A stretch of 62,211 nucleotides of DNA, from NCBI GenBank assembly GCA_030148725.1, contig JASBSU010000038.1, positions 1 through 62,211 of the forward strand, in the 5' to 3' direction. The DNA is from Hyphomicrobium sp. GTDB lineage: Bacteria > Pseudomonadota > Alphaproteobacteria > Rhizobiales > Hyphomicrobiaceae. Below are positions 17,362 to 25,303 of the stretch, one piece after another. The position numbers were made by a program, and so were the translations under genes. Under the pieces are notes generated by a model. That model did no database searches. It was not told where the DNA came from and was given only the letters and a program-made list of their open reading frames with translations. Within the stretch, counting starts at the first letter, position 1; each line of letters starts with the position of its first letter.

Positions 17362-20028
17362 ATGACGGAGCCGAAGGCCGCCTCCCCATTGGATTCCAAG
17401 TTCGCACGTAAGGTGCGCGTCAGCCGCTGGGCGCTGCTCTTCGAGCGCCTGTGGCCGCGCGTCTGGGCGGTGCTCGGACTGGTCGGACTGTTCCTGCTGG
17501 TTTCGCTGGCAGGCCTATGGCCGCTGTTGTCGGATCCGCTGCACTACCTGACGCTCGCAGGCTTTGCCGCGGCGGCCATTGCCGCGCTCGTATACGCCTT
17601 CCGAACGCCGATGCCCACGCGCGACGATGCCGTGCGCCGCCTCGAGCGCGTTTCGGGCGTGCCGCATCGGCCCGCCTCCTCCTACGAGGACACGGTCACC
17701 GCGAACGCCGATGATCCCCGCACGGCCGCGATCTGGCAGGCACACCGCGCCCGGCTTTCAGCCGCGCTCGCCAAGCTGCGTGTTGGCCCGCCCCAGCCGC
17801 GTACCGACCGGCAGGATCCTGTCGCACTGCGCGCGCTGCTCGTCCTGGGTGTGGTCGCCCTGTTGGCTCTCGTCGGCGACAGCGCCTCCGACCGCCTGCG
17901 CTCTGCCTTCCGCTTCAACTCCGCGCAGGCCATCGCCGATGCCCGGCTCGACGCCTGGGTGACGCCGCCGTCCTACACCGGCAAGCCCCCGCTGATGCTG
18001 GCCGACGATGCCCGCGGCCCTGCGGCCTCCGAAGCGCAGCCTAAACTTTATGATGTTCCCGAGCGCAGCGTGCTCATCGTGCGCACCAGCGGCAAGGGAT
18101 TGGGCGCGCCCTCGCTGGAAGTCTTCGCTGAAGGCTCGGCCGACAAACAGAATGTCGAGGCCAAGGCACCGGAAGCTGGCAAGTCCACCGCTCCCAACAC
18201 TGACATAGCGGAACTCCGCTATGAGCTTCGCAAGTCCGCCGAGATACGTGTTCTGGCCGGCGGCACGGAGCTGGCGCGCTGGTCGTTCTACGTGCGCCCC
18301 GACAAGGCTCCCGTCATTGCGATGGCCAAGCAGCCCGAGCGCACCCGCCGCGGCTCAATGAAGCTCACCTACACGGTCGAGGATGACTACGGCGTCGTCT
18401 CCGCTGGCGTTGACGTGAAGCGCGATCGCAGCGCTGAAAAGCCTGTCGACCCGAAGAAGGCGTGGGCACAGCCGAAGATCTTGCAGGGGCCACGTCCCCC
18501 GCATGAGCCGCCGCCCGAGATCACGCTGCGTCTGCCGCGTCCCTCGCAGAAGCAGGCTGAGACCTACATAGATTTCGGCCCGCATCCTTACGCCGGTCGC
18601 GAGGTCATCCTGACGCTGGAAGCCAAGGACATCGCCGGCAATGTCGGCCGCTCCAAGCCGGTGAAGCTCGTTCTGCCGCAGCGTATTTTCCAGAAGCGGC
18701 TCGCCCGCGCCGTGATCGAGCAGCGCGCCAAGCTCATGGATGACCCGCGCTATGCGCCGCTCGTGAAGCGCGCTTTGGAAGCGCTGACGCTGGAGCCCGA
18801 GGGCTTCATTGATTCCACCTCCGTGTACCTTGGCCTGCGCACCGCCATCCGCAATCTCGATCGTGACACCTCGCGCGAGGGTCTGAAGTCGATCAATGAC
18901 GGTCTTTGGGAACTCGCGCTGCGCATCGAGGACGGCGATCTTTCTGATGCCGAGAAGGCGCTGAAAGATGCCCAGGACAAGCTCGCCGAGGCGCTGGAAA
19001 AGAATGCGCCCGACAGCGAGGTCGACCAGCTGATGCAGGAGCTGCGCGAGGCGCTGTCGAAGTACGTCGAGCAACTGCAGAAGAATGCGCAGAACCAGGC
19101 GCCGCCGGAAGGGCTCGACCAGCAGAACCAGCAGCTCAGCCAGCAAGACCTCGATCAGATGATGAAAAATCTCGAGGACATGACCAAGGCCGGGTCGCGC
19201 GATCAGGCGCAGCAGATGCTCGCCGAGTTGCGCGATATGCTGGAGCGCTTGCAGTCCGGACAGATGTCCCAGCAGCAGGCTCAGCGCGGCCAGCAGATGC
19301 AAAAGAAGATGGACGAGCTGGGCGGCCTCGTCGGTCGTCAGCAGCGTCTGATGGACGATACCTACCGCGAGAACCGCAAGCCGAAGACCCCAGGCGGCAC
19401 CATGCCGGGTGAGAATGGCCAGCAGCAGAGCCAGGGCCGTCAGGGCCAGGGCATGCAAGGCCAGGGTCAGGATGGCCAGGGTCAGCGCGGACAGCGCGGT
19501 CAAGGCCAGCAAGGGCAACAGGGACAACAAGGCGAGGGCCAGAGCGGCCAGGGCCAGCAGGGCAAGGGCAAAGGCAGCCTCGGCGAGCAGCAGCAGGCTC
19601 TGAAGGAGGAGCTCGAAAAGCTTCGCCAGGAGCTCGACGCGCTGGGCGCGGGCCAGGACGAGTTCAACAAGGCGCGTGACGCCATGGAGAACGCCGAAAA
19701 CGCTCTGAAGGAAGGCGATACCGACACCGCGCTGTCCGATCAGTCGGACGCGCTGGACCAGATGCGGCAGGGCGCTCAGAAGATGGCTGAGGGCATGTCG
19801 AAGGGCGGCAACTCGCGCTACGGCCAGAACGGCGAGCAGCCGCGTGACCCCCTCGGGCGCCCGCAGCGCTTCCAGGGGCCTGACGACGGGGCCTCGGTGA
19901 AGGTGCCTGGCGAGATCGACATGCAGCGGGCGCGCGAGATCCTAGAAGAGCTGCGTCGTCGCCTCGCGCAGCCGGCGCGGCCGACCCAGGAGCGTGACTA
20001 CTACGAGCGCCTGCTCCGCCGCTTCTGA
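17362..20028 (+). CDS. TIGR02302 family membrane protein with low-complexity Gln/Gly tail
   Basis: The 888-residue product matches the alphaproteobacterial TIGR02302 (DUF4175) family. Three N-terminal hydrophobic segments (VLGLVGLFLLVSLAGLW, LTLAGFAAAAIAALVYAF, and LLVLGVVALLALVG near 155) precede a periplasmic-type beta region. A helical, very charged second half follows (about 430-880). Between about 680 and 740 lies an imperfect repeat of Gly, Gln and neighbours (units such as GQGQ and GQQGQQ). It ends in LEELRRRLAQPARP. Function is unknown; neighbours suggest envelope work. It follows lysA by 108 bases. The strongly biased antisense frame over the repeat is not a gene. Confidence 0.88.
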   Translation: MTEPKAASPLDSKFARKVRVSRWALLFERLWPRVWAVLGLVGLFLLVSLAGLWPLLSDPLHYLTLAGFAAAAIAALVYAFRTPMPTRDDAVRRLERVSGVPHRPASSYEDTVTANADDPRTAAIWQAHRARLSAALAKLRVGPPQPRTDRQDPVALRALLVLGVVALLALVGDSASDRLRSAFRFNSAQAIADARLDAWVTPPSYTGKPPLMLADDARGPAASEAQPKLYDVPERSVLIVRTSGKGLGAPSLEVFAEGSADKQNVEAKAPEAGKSTAPNTDIAELRYELRKSAEIRVLAGGTELARWSFYVRPDKAPVIAMAKQPERTRRGSMKLTYTVEDDYGVVSAGVDVKRDRSAEKPVDPKKAWAQPKILQGPRPPHEPPPEITLRLPRPSQKQAETYIDFGPHPYAGREVILTLEAKDIAGNVGRSKPVKLVLPQRIFQKRLARAVIEQRAKLMDDPRYAPLVKRALEALTLEPEGFIDSTSVYLGLRTAIRNLDRDTSREGLKSINDGLWELALRIEDGDLSDAEKALKDAQDKLAEALEKNAPDSEVDQLMQELREALSKYVEQLQKNAQNQAPPEGLDQQNQQLSQQDLDQMMKNLEDMTKAGSRDQAQQMLAELRDMLERLQSGQMSQQQAQRGQQMQKKMDELGGLVGRQQRLMDDTYRENRKPKTPGGTMPGENGQQQSQGRQGQGMQGQGQDGQGQRGQRGQGQQGQQGQQGEGQSGQGQQGKGKGSLGEQQQALKEELEKLRQELDALGAGQDEFNKARDAMENAENALKEGDTDTALSDQSDALDQMRQGAQKMAEGMSKGGNSRYGQNGEQPRDPLGRPQRFQGPDDGASVKVPGEIDMQRAREILEELRRRLAQPARPTQERDYYERLLRRF

Positions 20029-20051
20029 CCCACGTTCACCAAGCGCGATGG

Positions 20052-20066
20052 TTAATTTTGCTTTAC
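20052..20066. promoter_or_regulatory. Near-consensus CtrA-type box upstream of the periplasmic ClpP-like gene
   Basis: TTAA, seven bases, TTAC: one mismatch from the CtrA full site TTAA-N7-TTAA. It sits 38 bases ahead of the ATG at 20104, a sensible promoter distance. A single mismatch in otherwise GC-rich DNA makes this suggestive, not proof. Confidence 0.35.
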
Positions 20067-20103
20067 CCTCTTTTCGCCACGAGGATGGCGGAAGCGGTAG
20101 ATC

Positions 20104-20811
20104 ATGCGTGTATCGGGGGCGTTCCTTCTTCTGGCGTTGTTTGCGTGGCCTTGGCAGTCCGCCATGGCGGCGGACGACTGCGCCGATGGCAAACTGAAGC
20201 CGGCCACCATCGTCGATGACAAGCTCGTCCTGCGCTGGGAGGGCAAGGTCAACAAGAAGATGGCCTCTGCCATCGACCAGGCGTTCGAGACCAACCAGCG
20301 CCGCGTGAAATCGGTCGAGCTGTCGCTGCGGTCCTGTGGCGGACGCGTCGACTACATGGAAGCCGCCATCGGCGTTCTACGCCACATCAAAGAGACGCAC
20401 CGTCTCACCACCGTTGTGGATCAGGGGGCGATGTGTGCCTCTGCCTGCATCCCCGTCTTCCTGGCAGCCGATCACCGCCGCGCAGCCATGAGCAGCGTGT
20501 GGTTCTTCCATCGCTCGTGGCGCAAGTCGCTGAGCGGTGGCGTCGACCAGGTGCAAACCGGCGTCCCCGGCAGCCGCTCCGTTGCCCGCTTCCACGAGCT
20601 CTACTACGCCCCGGCCGGCGTTTCGCGCCCCTGGCTCGATCAGCTTCGCAAGATCATCGAAAACAGCGGCGGGTATTGGCAGACCGGCCGCGACCTGTGG
20701 GATTCCAAGAGCGGCATGCTCACCGAAACGATCGGCGACATCCTCTATAAGGAGGATCGCACGATCTACATTGCGCCCGCGCCGGGCTGCACCGCCATGT
20801 GCCGCGGCTGA
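20104..20811 (+). CDS. Secreted ClpP/crotonase-fold-like protein (COG3904 type)
   Basis: The 235-residue product has a signal peptide (LLLALFAWPWQSAMA) and then a fold like that of periplasmic COG3904 proteins. The core is ELSLRSCGGRVDYMEAAIGVL, then VVDQGAMCASACIPVFLAADHRRAA and WFFHRSW. The CASAC segment sits where ClpP/SppA enzymes carry GxSAG, and the His of FFHR could complete a Ser-His pair, so a serine-protease-like activity is possible but not shown. Cysteines flank the motif and could form a disulfide. It is 76 bases past the TIGR02302 gene, with a near-CtrA box between. Confidence 0.72.
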   Translation: MRVSGAFLLLALFAWPWQSAMAADDCADGKLKPATIVDDKLVLRWEGKVNKKMASAIDQAFETNQRRVKSVELSLRSCGGRVDYMEAAIGVLRHIKETHRLTTVVDQGAMCASACIPVFLAADHRRAAMSSVWFFHRSWRKSLSGGVDQVQTGVPGSRSVARFHELYYAPAGVSRPWLDQLRKIIENSGGYWQTGRDLWDSKSGMLTETIGDILYKEDRTIYIAPAPGCTAMCRG

Positions 20812-20826
20812 TCCCGACCAGCAGCG

Positions 20827-21786
20827 CTACCGCCCCGGCGCCAGCCGTACGGCGAGACCGCTCACCACCTGATGGCTCACGACTTTCGTTGAGATGTGTC
20901 CGCCGGGCGGCGGCTCACCCGCCATCCAGCGCTTCGCCTGCCGGAACAGATCGAGCGGCAGCCAGCTTCCGTCGACCTCGCTCAGCGGTGCGCCGTACTT
21001 GGCGTACGTGAACTTGTATTCGACGAAGACGGAGATCTTGGAAAGGCGGATTTCGATCCCCGCCAGCGCTTGTGCGGCGGGACCGGCGTAGTTGTATTCA
21101 TACGTCCGCGGCCGGCTGCCGTCGGCGTATTCAACCTCGGTGTGCGGCAGCAGAGCGCCGCCACCCGCGCCGACGTAAGGGCTGATGCGGGTGCCGATGC
21201 TCGGCAGACGCAGGAAGCCGTTGAGCAGCAGCATGTTGTGACCGTGCGAGAACTCCAGCTTGCTCAGCACATCACGCATCCGAGCCCGCGGCAGCAGCGG
21301 CTTGCCGTTGAGCGTACCGGAGAAATTCGCCTCATCGTCGAGCGGCGCGATCGCTTTCGAATGGATGAAGTCGATGCCTGTGGCCGCCTTGCCGCCGGTG
21401 AACCACTGCGCGACGCGCGCGCCGTAATAGATCGGGCTCTTGAATGGGTTGGTGTACCAGGCGACCGGGTCGATGGTGAAGTCGGTGGCCTCGCTGGCGC
21501 CGGGATTCTCGATGCGCGCCGGGCTTGGGTAGGTGTATGGCACGCCTGTGAACGCCCCGAGGACCGTCTCGCGTCCTGGCAACACCGAGCTGCCATCACC
21601 TTTTCCGGCGTCCTGCACGGAGGTCGGCTCGTTGTCGACGCGCGCCTGTTCCATGATGCTGGCGCCGGTCGACGCGGTGATCAGGACGGCTGCCGCGACG
21701 GTCGCCGCGATGTCCCAGCGGCGCTTGCCCGGCGTCCGCGCGACATCGGTGCCCCAGCCGAGTGTCAGAAGTTCCGCCATCGGCAT
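20827..21786 (-). CDS. Outer-membrane beta-barrel protein, lipid A oxidase-like
   Basis: The 319-residue product has an N-terminal hydrophobic segment (about 25-45, IAATVAAAVLITASTGASI). Features of an outer-membrane barrel follow: YYGARVAQWFTGGKAATGIDF, LEFSHGHNMLLLNGFLRLP, GTRISPYVGAGGGALLPHTEVEY and ISVFVEYKFTYAKY. The YVGAGxGxxxPHxEV pattern recalls the family annotated as lipid A oxidase (LpxQ) in rhizobia. Assignment to that activity is from memory of the family and not secure. The ATG at 21786 is preceded by AAGGGGGAC, the strongest ribosome-binding site in the area. It is convergent with the ClpP-like gene, 15 bases apart. Confidence 0.6.
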   Translation of the reverse strand: MPMAELLTLGWGTDVARTPGKRRWDIAATVAAAVLITASTGASIMEQARVDNEPTSVQDAGKGDGSSVLPGRETVLGAFTGVPYTYPSPARIENPGASEATDFTIDPVAWYTNPFKSPIYYGARVAQWFTGGKAATGIDFIHSKAIAPLDDEANFSGTLNGKPLLPRARMRDVLSKLEFSHGHNMLLLNGFLRLPSIGTRISPYVGAGGGALLPHTEVEYADGSRPRTYEYNYAGPAAQALAGIEIRLSKISVFVEYKFTYAKYGAPLSEVDGSWLPLDLFRQAKRWMAGEPPPGGHISTKVVSHQVVSGLAVRLAPGR

Positions 21787-21927
21787 GTCCCCCTTATGTT
21801 TGTTCAATTCCGCCCGCGTTCACGAGCGGCGGGTGCCCGAGCGCAAATTAGGCGAGCCGCGACCTGTCGCCAATTCGCGCGGTCAAACGGTGGGTGTGCC
21901 CCGTTGACGCGCCCGCGGTGATACTGG

Positions 21928-22998
21928 TCACGACGAGCTTCTCGGCGCCGAAAGGCGCTCCAGCATTCTGTACACTGCGGTGATCTGCGGTGCCTTGCGG
22001 GTCAGGTAATCGGCGCCCGTGAAGCCCCACCAGTCCCAGCAACCCTGTGGATTGAGCGGCGTCGTCGCCGTCTGGGGGAACAGCACGATGATGTTGTTGC
22101 TGTCGGCCCAGCGGGCATACCCTGCATCGCGAGCGAACGCGTCCCCGACGAACGTGCGGTTCTGTCCGCAGCCGTGGAAGGCGATATGCACCCGGCACCC
22201 TCCCGTGTCCTGGCACGACAAGGGAACGTAGATCAGTCCTTCATCGCTCATGCCGTGGTTGGCGAGCCCCTCGGTGAACTGTGCCTGGTCGAAGGTCGCG
22301 AGCGTGCCGCTGGGCGCTTGGTCGGTCGGCTCATTGAGCGTGCCGTAGATCTGCTTCAGCAGCGCCCCGGCCTGATCGTAGTCGCAATCGACGATGTAGG
22401 GCTTGCCGGTGTGGTCGCACGACGGTCCGCGCTCATTGGTGACGAACGCGTGCACCGCCGGGATGTCGGATACGAAAAGGATGTTCTCTTTGGGAACACC
22501 GATGTCCTCGTAGAACTTGCGAGCCGCGTCCACGATCGCCGGCACCACGGTGGTGTCGTTCTTGCCGCTGAAGAGATAGATCCGGTCCGCTTTGACATCG
22601 GCGATCGGATCGATGCGGTCGTGATCGGCGAGCCATCGCGCCCGTTCCGCGAGTTGCTTGGGATCGGGGACGCCGAACGCCTGCAGGCCGTTCTGCATGC
22701 AGCCGTTGATCGCCTTGGTCAGGTTGAGCAGCGCCGTGCCCGGTCCAGGGATGACATCCGCGTAGAGGCTTTCAGAGCAGCCATAGGGACCGCCGGCGAC
22801 GAGGGCGGCGCCGACCACGTCTTTGGCGTGCGCCATCTCGAACTGGCCGGCCATGTAGGCACCGGACGAAATGCCGGACACCGACGTTTCCGCACGATTG
22901 GCTTCGAGCGCCGGCAGGCTCGAGGCCGTTTGCTCGCTGCAACCTGCTGCGGTGGCAACGACCACCGCAAGGATGGCCGGGATCAGGCGTCTGTGCAT
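21928..22998 (-). CDS. Secreted PHA/PHB depolymerase-like esterase
   Basis: The 356-residue product has a signal peptide ending near TAAGCSEQ (possible lipidation, though the -3 Ala is atypical). An alpha/beta-hydrolase follows with a lipase box early in the chain, GISSGAYMAGQF. This early position plus AALVAGGPYGCSES and the late HIAFHGCGQNR is the layout of extracellular short-chain PHA depolymerases (catalytic domain type 2). The expected acid residue may lie in FSGKNDTTV. Several Cys residues suggest disulfides. The substrate is not proven and could be another polyester. The gene stands alone between the barrel protein and pbpC. Confidence 0.8.
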   Translation of the reverse strand: MHRRLIPAILAVVVATAAGCSEQTASSLPALEANRAETSVSGISSGAYMAGQFEMAHAKDVVGAALVAGGPYGCSESLYADVIPGPGTALLNLTKAINGCMQNGLQAFGVPDPKQLAERARWLADHDRIDPIADVKADRIYLFSGKNDTTVVPAIVDAARKFYEDIGVPKENILFVSDIPAVHAFVTNERGPSCDHTGKPYIVDCDYDQAGALLKQIYGTLNEPTDQAPSGTLATFDQAQFTEGLANHGMSDEGLIYVPLSCQDTGGCRVHIAFHGCGQNRTFVGDAFARDAGYARWADSNNIIVLFPQTATTPLNPQGCWDWWGFTGADYLTRKAPQITAVYRMLERLSAPRSSS

Positions 22999-23032
22999 TG
23001 CTGCTCGCGCGTTGAATGACCTATGGCGGAGA

Positions 23033-25303
23033 CTACCGCGTCTGCGGCTGGCTCGCCACGACCCCGAGCGTGCCGGCCGGTTTGAGGCGGACCATCACCC
23101 GATCGACCCGCCCTTTCGCGTCGACGACCGAGAAATTCACAAATCCGCTGCCCTCCGGCTCCCAGATCACCTGCCGCGTGCGCGGATCGGAGGTGATCGG
23201 CGCGCCATTGACGAGCCAGGTGAGCGGCAGCACGCCCCCGCTCGCCTTGAGCAGCAGCGGGTCGCCGTCTTCCGTCTCCACCTCCGAACGGTCGGGCGGG
23301 AACGAGATCGCCACGCGCTGCTCGATGAACGGCCCTTGAGTGATGTCGCCACCGTTCTCCCGGAACCGCTTCAGCGGCGGTGGCAGGTCTGAGCCCGTGA
23401 CCGTGAGCGCGCCCGCAGGAGCACCGGGCAGCGAAGCCCGCCGCTCACCGAGCCGCGCGAACGCATCGAAGAGGATGGGCGCAGCAGCAACCCGGCCCGA
23501 TAGGCCCGGCGTCGCCGCACCATCCGGCCGGCCGACCCAAACGGCCACGACATAACGGCCGTCGTACCCAACCGCCCACGCGTCGCGATATCCGTAGGAT
23601 GTTCCCGTCTTGTAGGCGAAGCGCCCGGCCTTGGCATTCACCGGAGGCGGCGCATCCTTGAGAATGTCCGTGACGTACCAGGCCGCGAGCGGCGACAGCA
23701 GCCGCTTGCGCTCCGCCTGTTTCCCGTGAAGCAATGCCTGCGCCGACGCCTTGAGGTCGGAGCGTCGGTGAATGAGTGGCGTCACGTCGCCACCGCGCGC
23801 CAGCGCCGTGTAGAGCGTCGCGATATCTCGCAGCGTCAGTCCGACGCCGCCGAGTGCCATCGCCAGCGTCGGCTGGCTTTTGTCCGGAAACGATGTCTCG
23901 ACGCCGACTTTCCTGAACCGTCCCGCGAGCTTGCCAGGGCCGACCGCGTTCAGCACCTTGACGGCCGGGATGTTCAGCGATTGCGCCAAGGCATCGTGGA
24001 TCGTGACGGTGCCGTGGAAATCCTCGTCGAAGTTTTTGGGTGCGTAGTTGCCGAACCGTACCGGCCGGTCTTCGATGAGTGTTTCGGGGTGGGCAAGGCC
24101 GGCTTCGAACGCCAGGCCATAGATGAAGGGCTTTAGCGTCGAGCCCGGCGAACGCGTCGCGCCGACCATGTCGATGGCACCGAAGCGGCCGCCGTCGAGA
24201 TACCCGGCCGATCCGACATGCGCGATCACCTCGCCGGTCGTATGATCCACCAGCAGCACCGCTGCCGAAAGCTTCTGGCCGAGCAGCTTCGTCTGCTCCT
24301 CGGCAAGCCCTTCGAGGGCGCGCTGCACGCCGCGCTCGATGGTCAGCCTGTGTACCGTCTCCTTCGGCTGCGCGATCACCTCGGCTTCGGCGAGATGCGG
24401 CGCGAGCTTCGGGAACGCACGCCGCGCCGTCGGTACGGCTTCATGCGAAGCGCGCGTCGCCTCGGCCTGCGTGATGACGCCCTCTTCGACCGCCCGTTGC
24501 AGCACCCGGTCGCGCGCCATCTGCGCCGCCTTCGGATTGCGGTCCGGGCGCCGCCACTCGGGCGACTGCGGCAGCGCGACAAGCAACGCCGCCTCGCCGA
24601 CCGACAGCCGCCGCGGCTCCTTGCCGAAATAGGCGAGAGAGGCTGCCCGCACGCCTTCGATGTTGCCGCCGAAAGGCGCGAGCCGCAGGTAGAGCGCGAG
24701 TATCTGCTGCTTCGTTAGATGATGCTCGAGCTGCAGCGCGCCCACGATCTGCCGTACTTTGGCTCGGCTGGAGCGCTCGTAGCGGCCCTCGATCAATCGC
24801 GCCACCTGCATGGTGAGCGTCGACGCACCCGAAACGATGCGGCCATTGCCGATGAGCTGAACGGCAGCGCGCGTCATCGAGCGCATGTCAACGCCGCCAT
24901 GCACATAAAAGCGCTTGTCCTCGAACGCCATCAGCATCGCGAGATAGCGCTCGTCGACGTCGCCGACGTCCACTGGCAGCCGCCAGCGGCCATCGGTCGT
25001 CGTGAAGGCACGCAACAGGCGGTCGTTGCGATCGAGAACGACCGTCGAAAGATTGGTGGTTGTCGTCAGGTCGGGCGGCCCGAGCCGGTCGAGCGCGATG
25101 TAGCCGCTTGCCGTTCCGAGCAGCGAGACGCAAGCAACCGCCCCGGCCGCCATTACGAACGGTCGCGATCGTCTCCACAACGATCGCCGTGCACCATCCT
25201 CGCCCCGGCCCTCCCCCGCTGGGGGGGAGGGAGAGGTTTTGGCGGCAGATGCTCCGGCCAACGAACGACGGAGCAGTCTTTTCATGGACCCGCGCATCGA
25301 CAT
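23033..25303 (-). CDS. pbpC: Penicillin-binding protein 1C
   Basis: The class A PBP of about 756 residues has a membrane anchor (about 50-70). Its glycosyltransferase 51 domain shows EDKRFYVHGGVD and GASTLTMQ. The transpeptidase carries the SxxK Ser in GSTLKPF, SLN in AQSLNIPA and KTGTS. A C-terminal PBP1C domain of about 90 residues starts near VAISFPPD. The start overlaps the alpha-2-macroglobulin stop (TGATG); a GTG at 25306 is the alternative. The pair mirrors the yfhM-pbpC unit of E. coli. An N-terminal insert (PSPPAGEGRGE) is encoded by a palindromic element and is not part of the usual family sequence. Confidence 0.94.
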   Translation of the reverse strand: MSMRGSMKRLLRRSLAGASAAKTSPSPPAGEGRGEDGARRSLWRRSRPFVMAAGAVACVSLLGTASGYIALDRLGPPDLTTTTNLSTVVLDRNDRLLRAFTTTDGRWRLPVDVGDVDERYLAMLMAFEDKRFYVHGGVDMRSMTRAAVQLIGNGRIVSGASTLTMQVARLIEGRYERSSRAKVRQIVGALQLEHHLTKQQILALYLRLAPFGGNIEGVRAASLAYFGKEPRRLSVGEAALLVALPQSPEWRRPDRNPKAAQMARDRVLQRAVEEGVITQAEATRASHEAVPTARRAFPKLAPHLAEAEVIAQPKETVHRLTIERGVQRALEGLAEEQTKLLGQKLSAAVLLVDHTTGEVIAHVGSAGYLDGGRFGAIDMVGATRSPGSTLKPFIYGLAFEAGLAHPETLIEDRPVRFGNYAPKNFDEDFHGTVTIHDALAQSLNIPAVKVLNAVGPGKLAGRFRKVGVETSFPDKSQPTLAMALGGVGLTLRDIATLYTALARGGDVTPLIHRRSDLKASAQALLHGKQAERKRLLSPLAAWYVTDILKDAPPPVNAKAGRFAYKTGTSYGYRDAWAVGYDGRYVVAVWVGRPDGAATPGLSGRVAAAPILFDAFARLGERRASLPGAPAGALTVTGSDLPPPLKRFRENGGDITQGPFIEQRVAISFPPDRSEVETEDGDPLLLKASGGVLPLTWLVNGAPITSDPRTRQVIWEPEGSGFVNFSVVDAKGRVDRVMVRLKPAGTLGVVASQPQTR
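25209..25231. repeat. GC palindrome inserted in the pbpC N-terminal coding region
   Basis: CCCTCCCC (25209-25216) and GGGGAGGG (25224-25231) form a perfect 8-base stem with a 7-base loop. Translated it gives Ser-Pro-Pro-Ala-Gly-Glu-Gly-Arg, the peptide that dispersed palindromic elements of the GGGGAGGG type often encode in alphaproteobacteria. It lies before the membrane anchor, where an insert is harmless. Only this copy was noticed in the window. Confidence 0.65.

Noticed and set aside
18355-19530. A 391-codon minus-strand frame whose N-terminus looks like many membrane helices (Leu/Ala/Thr runs).
   Set aside because: It is antisense to the Gln/Gly repeat of the TIGR02302 gene. CAG and GGC on the plus strand read as CTG and GCC on the minus strand, which creates Leu/Ala runs.
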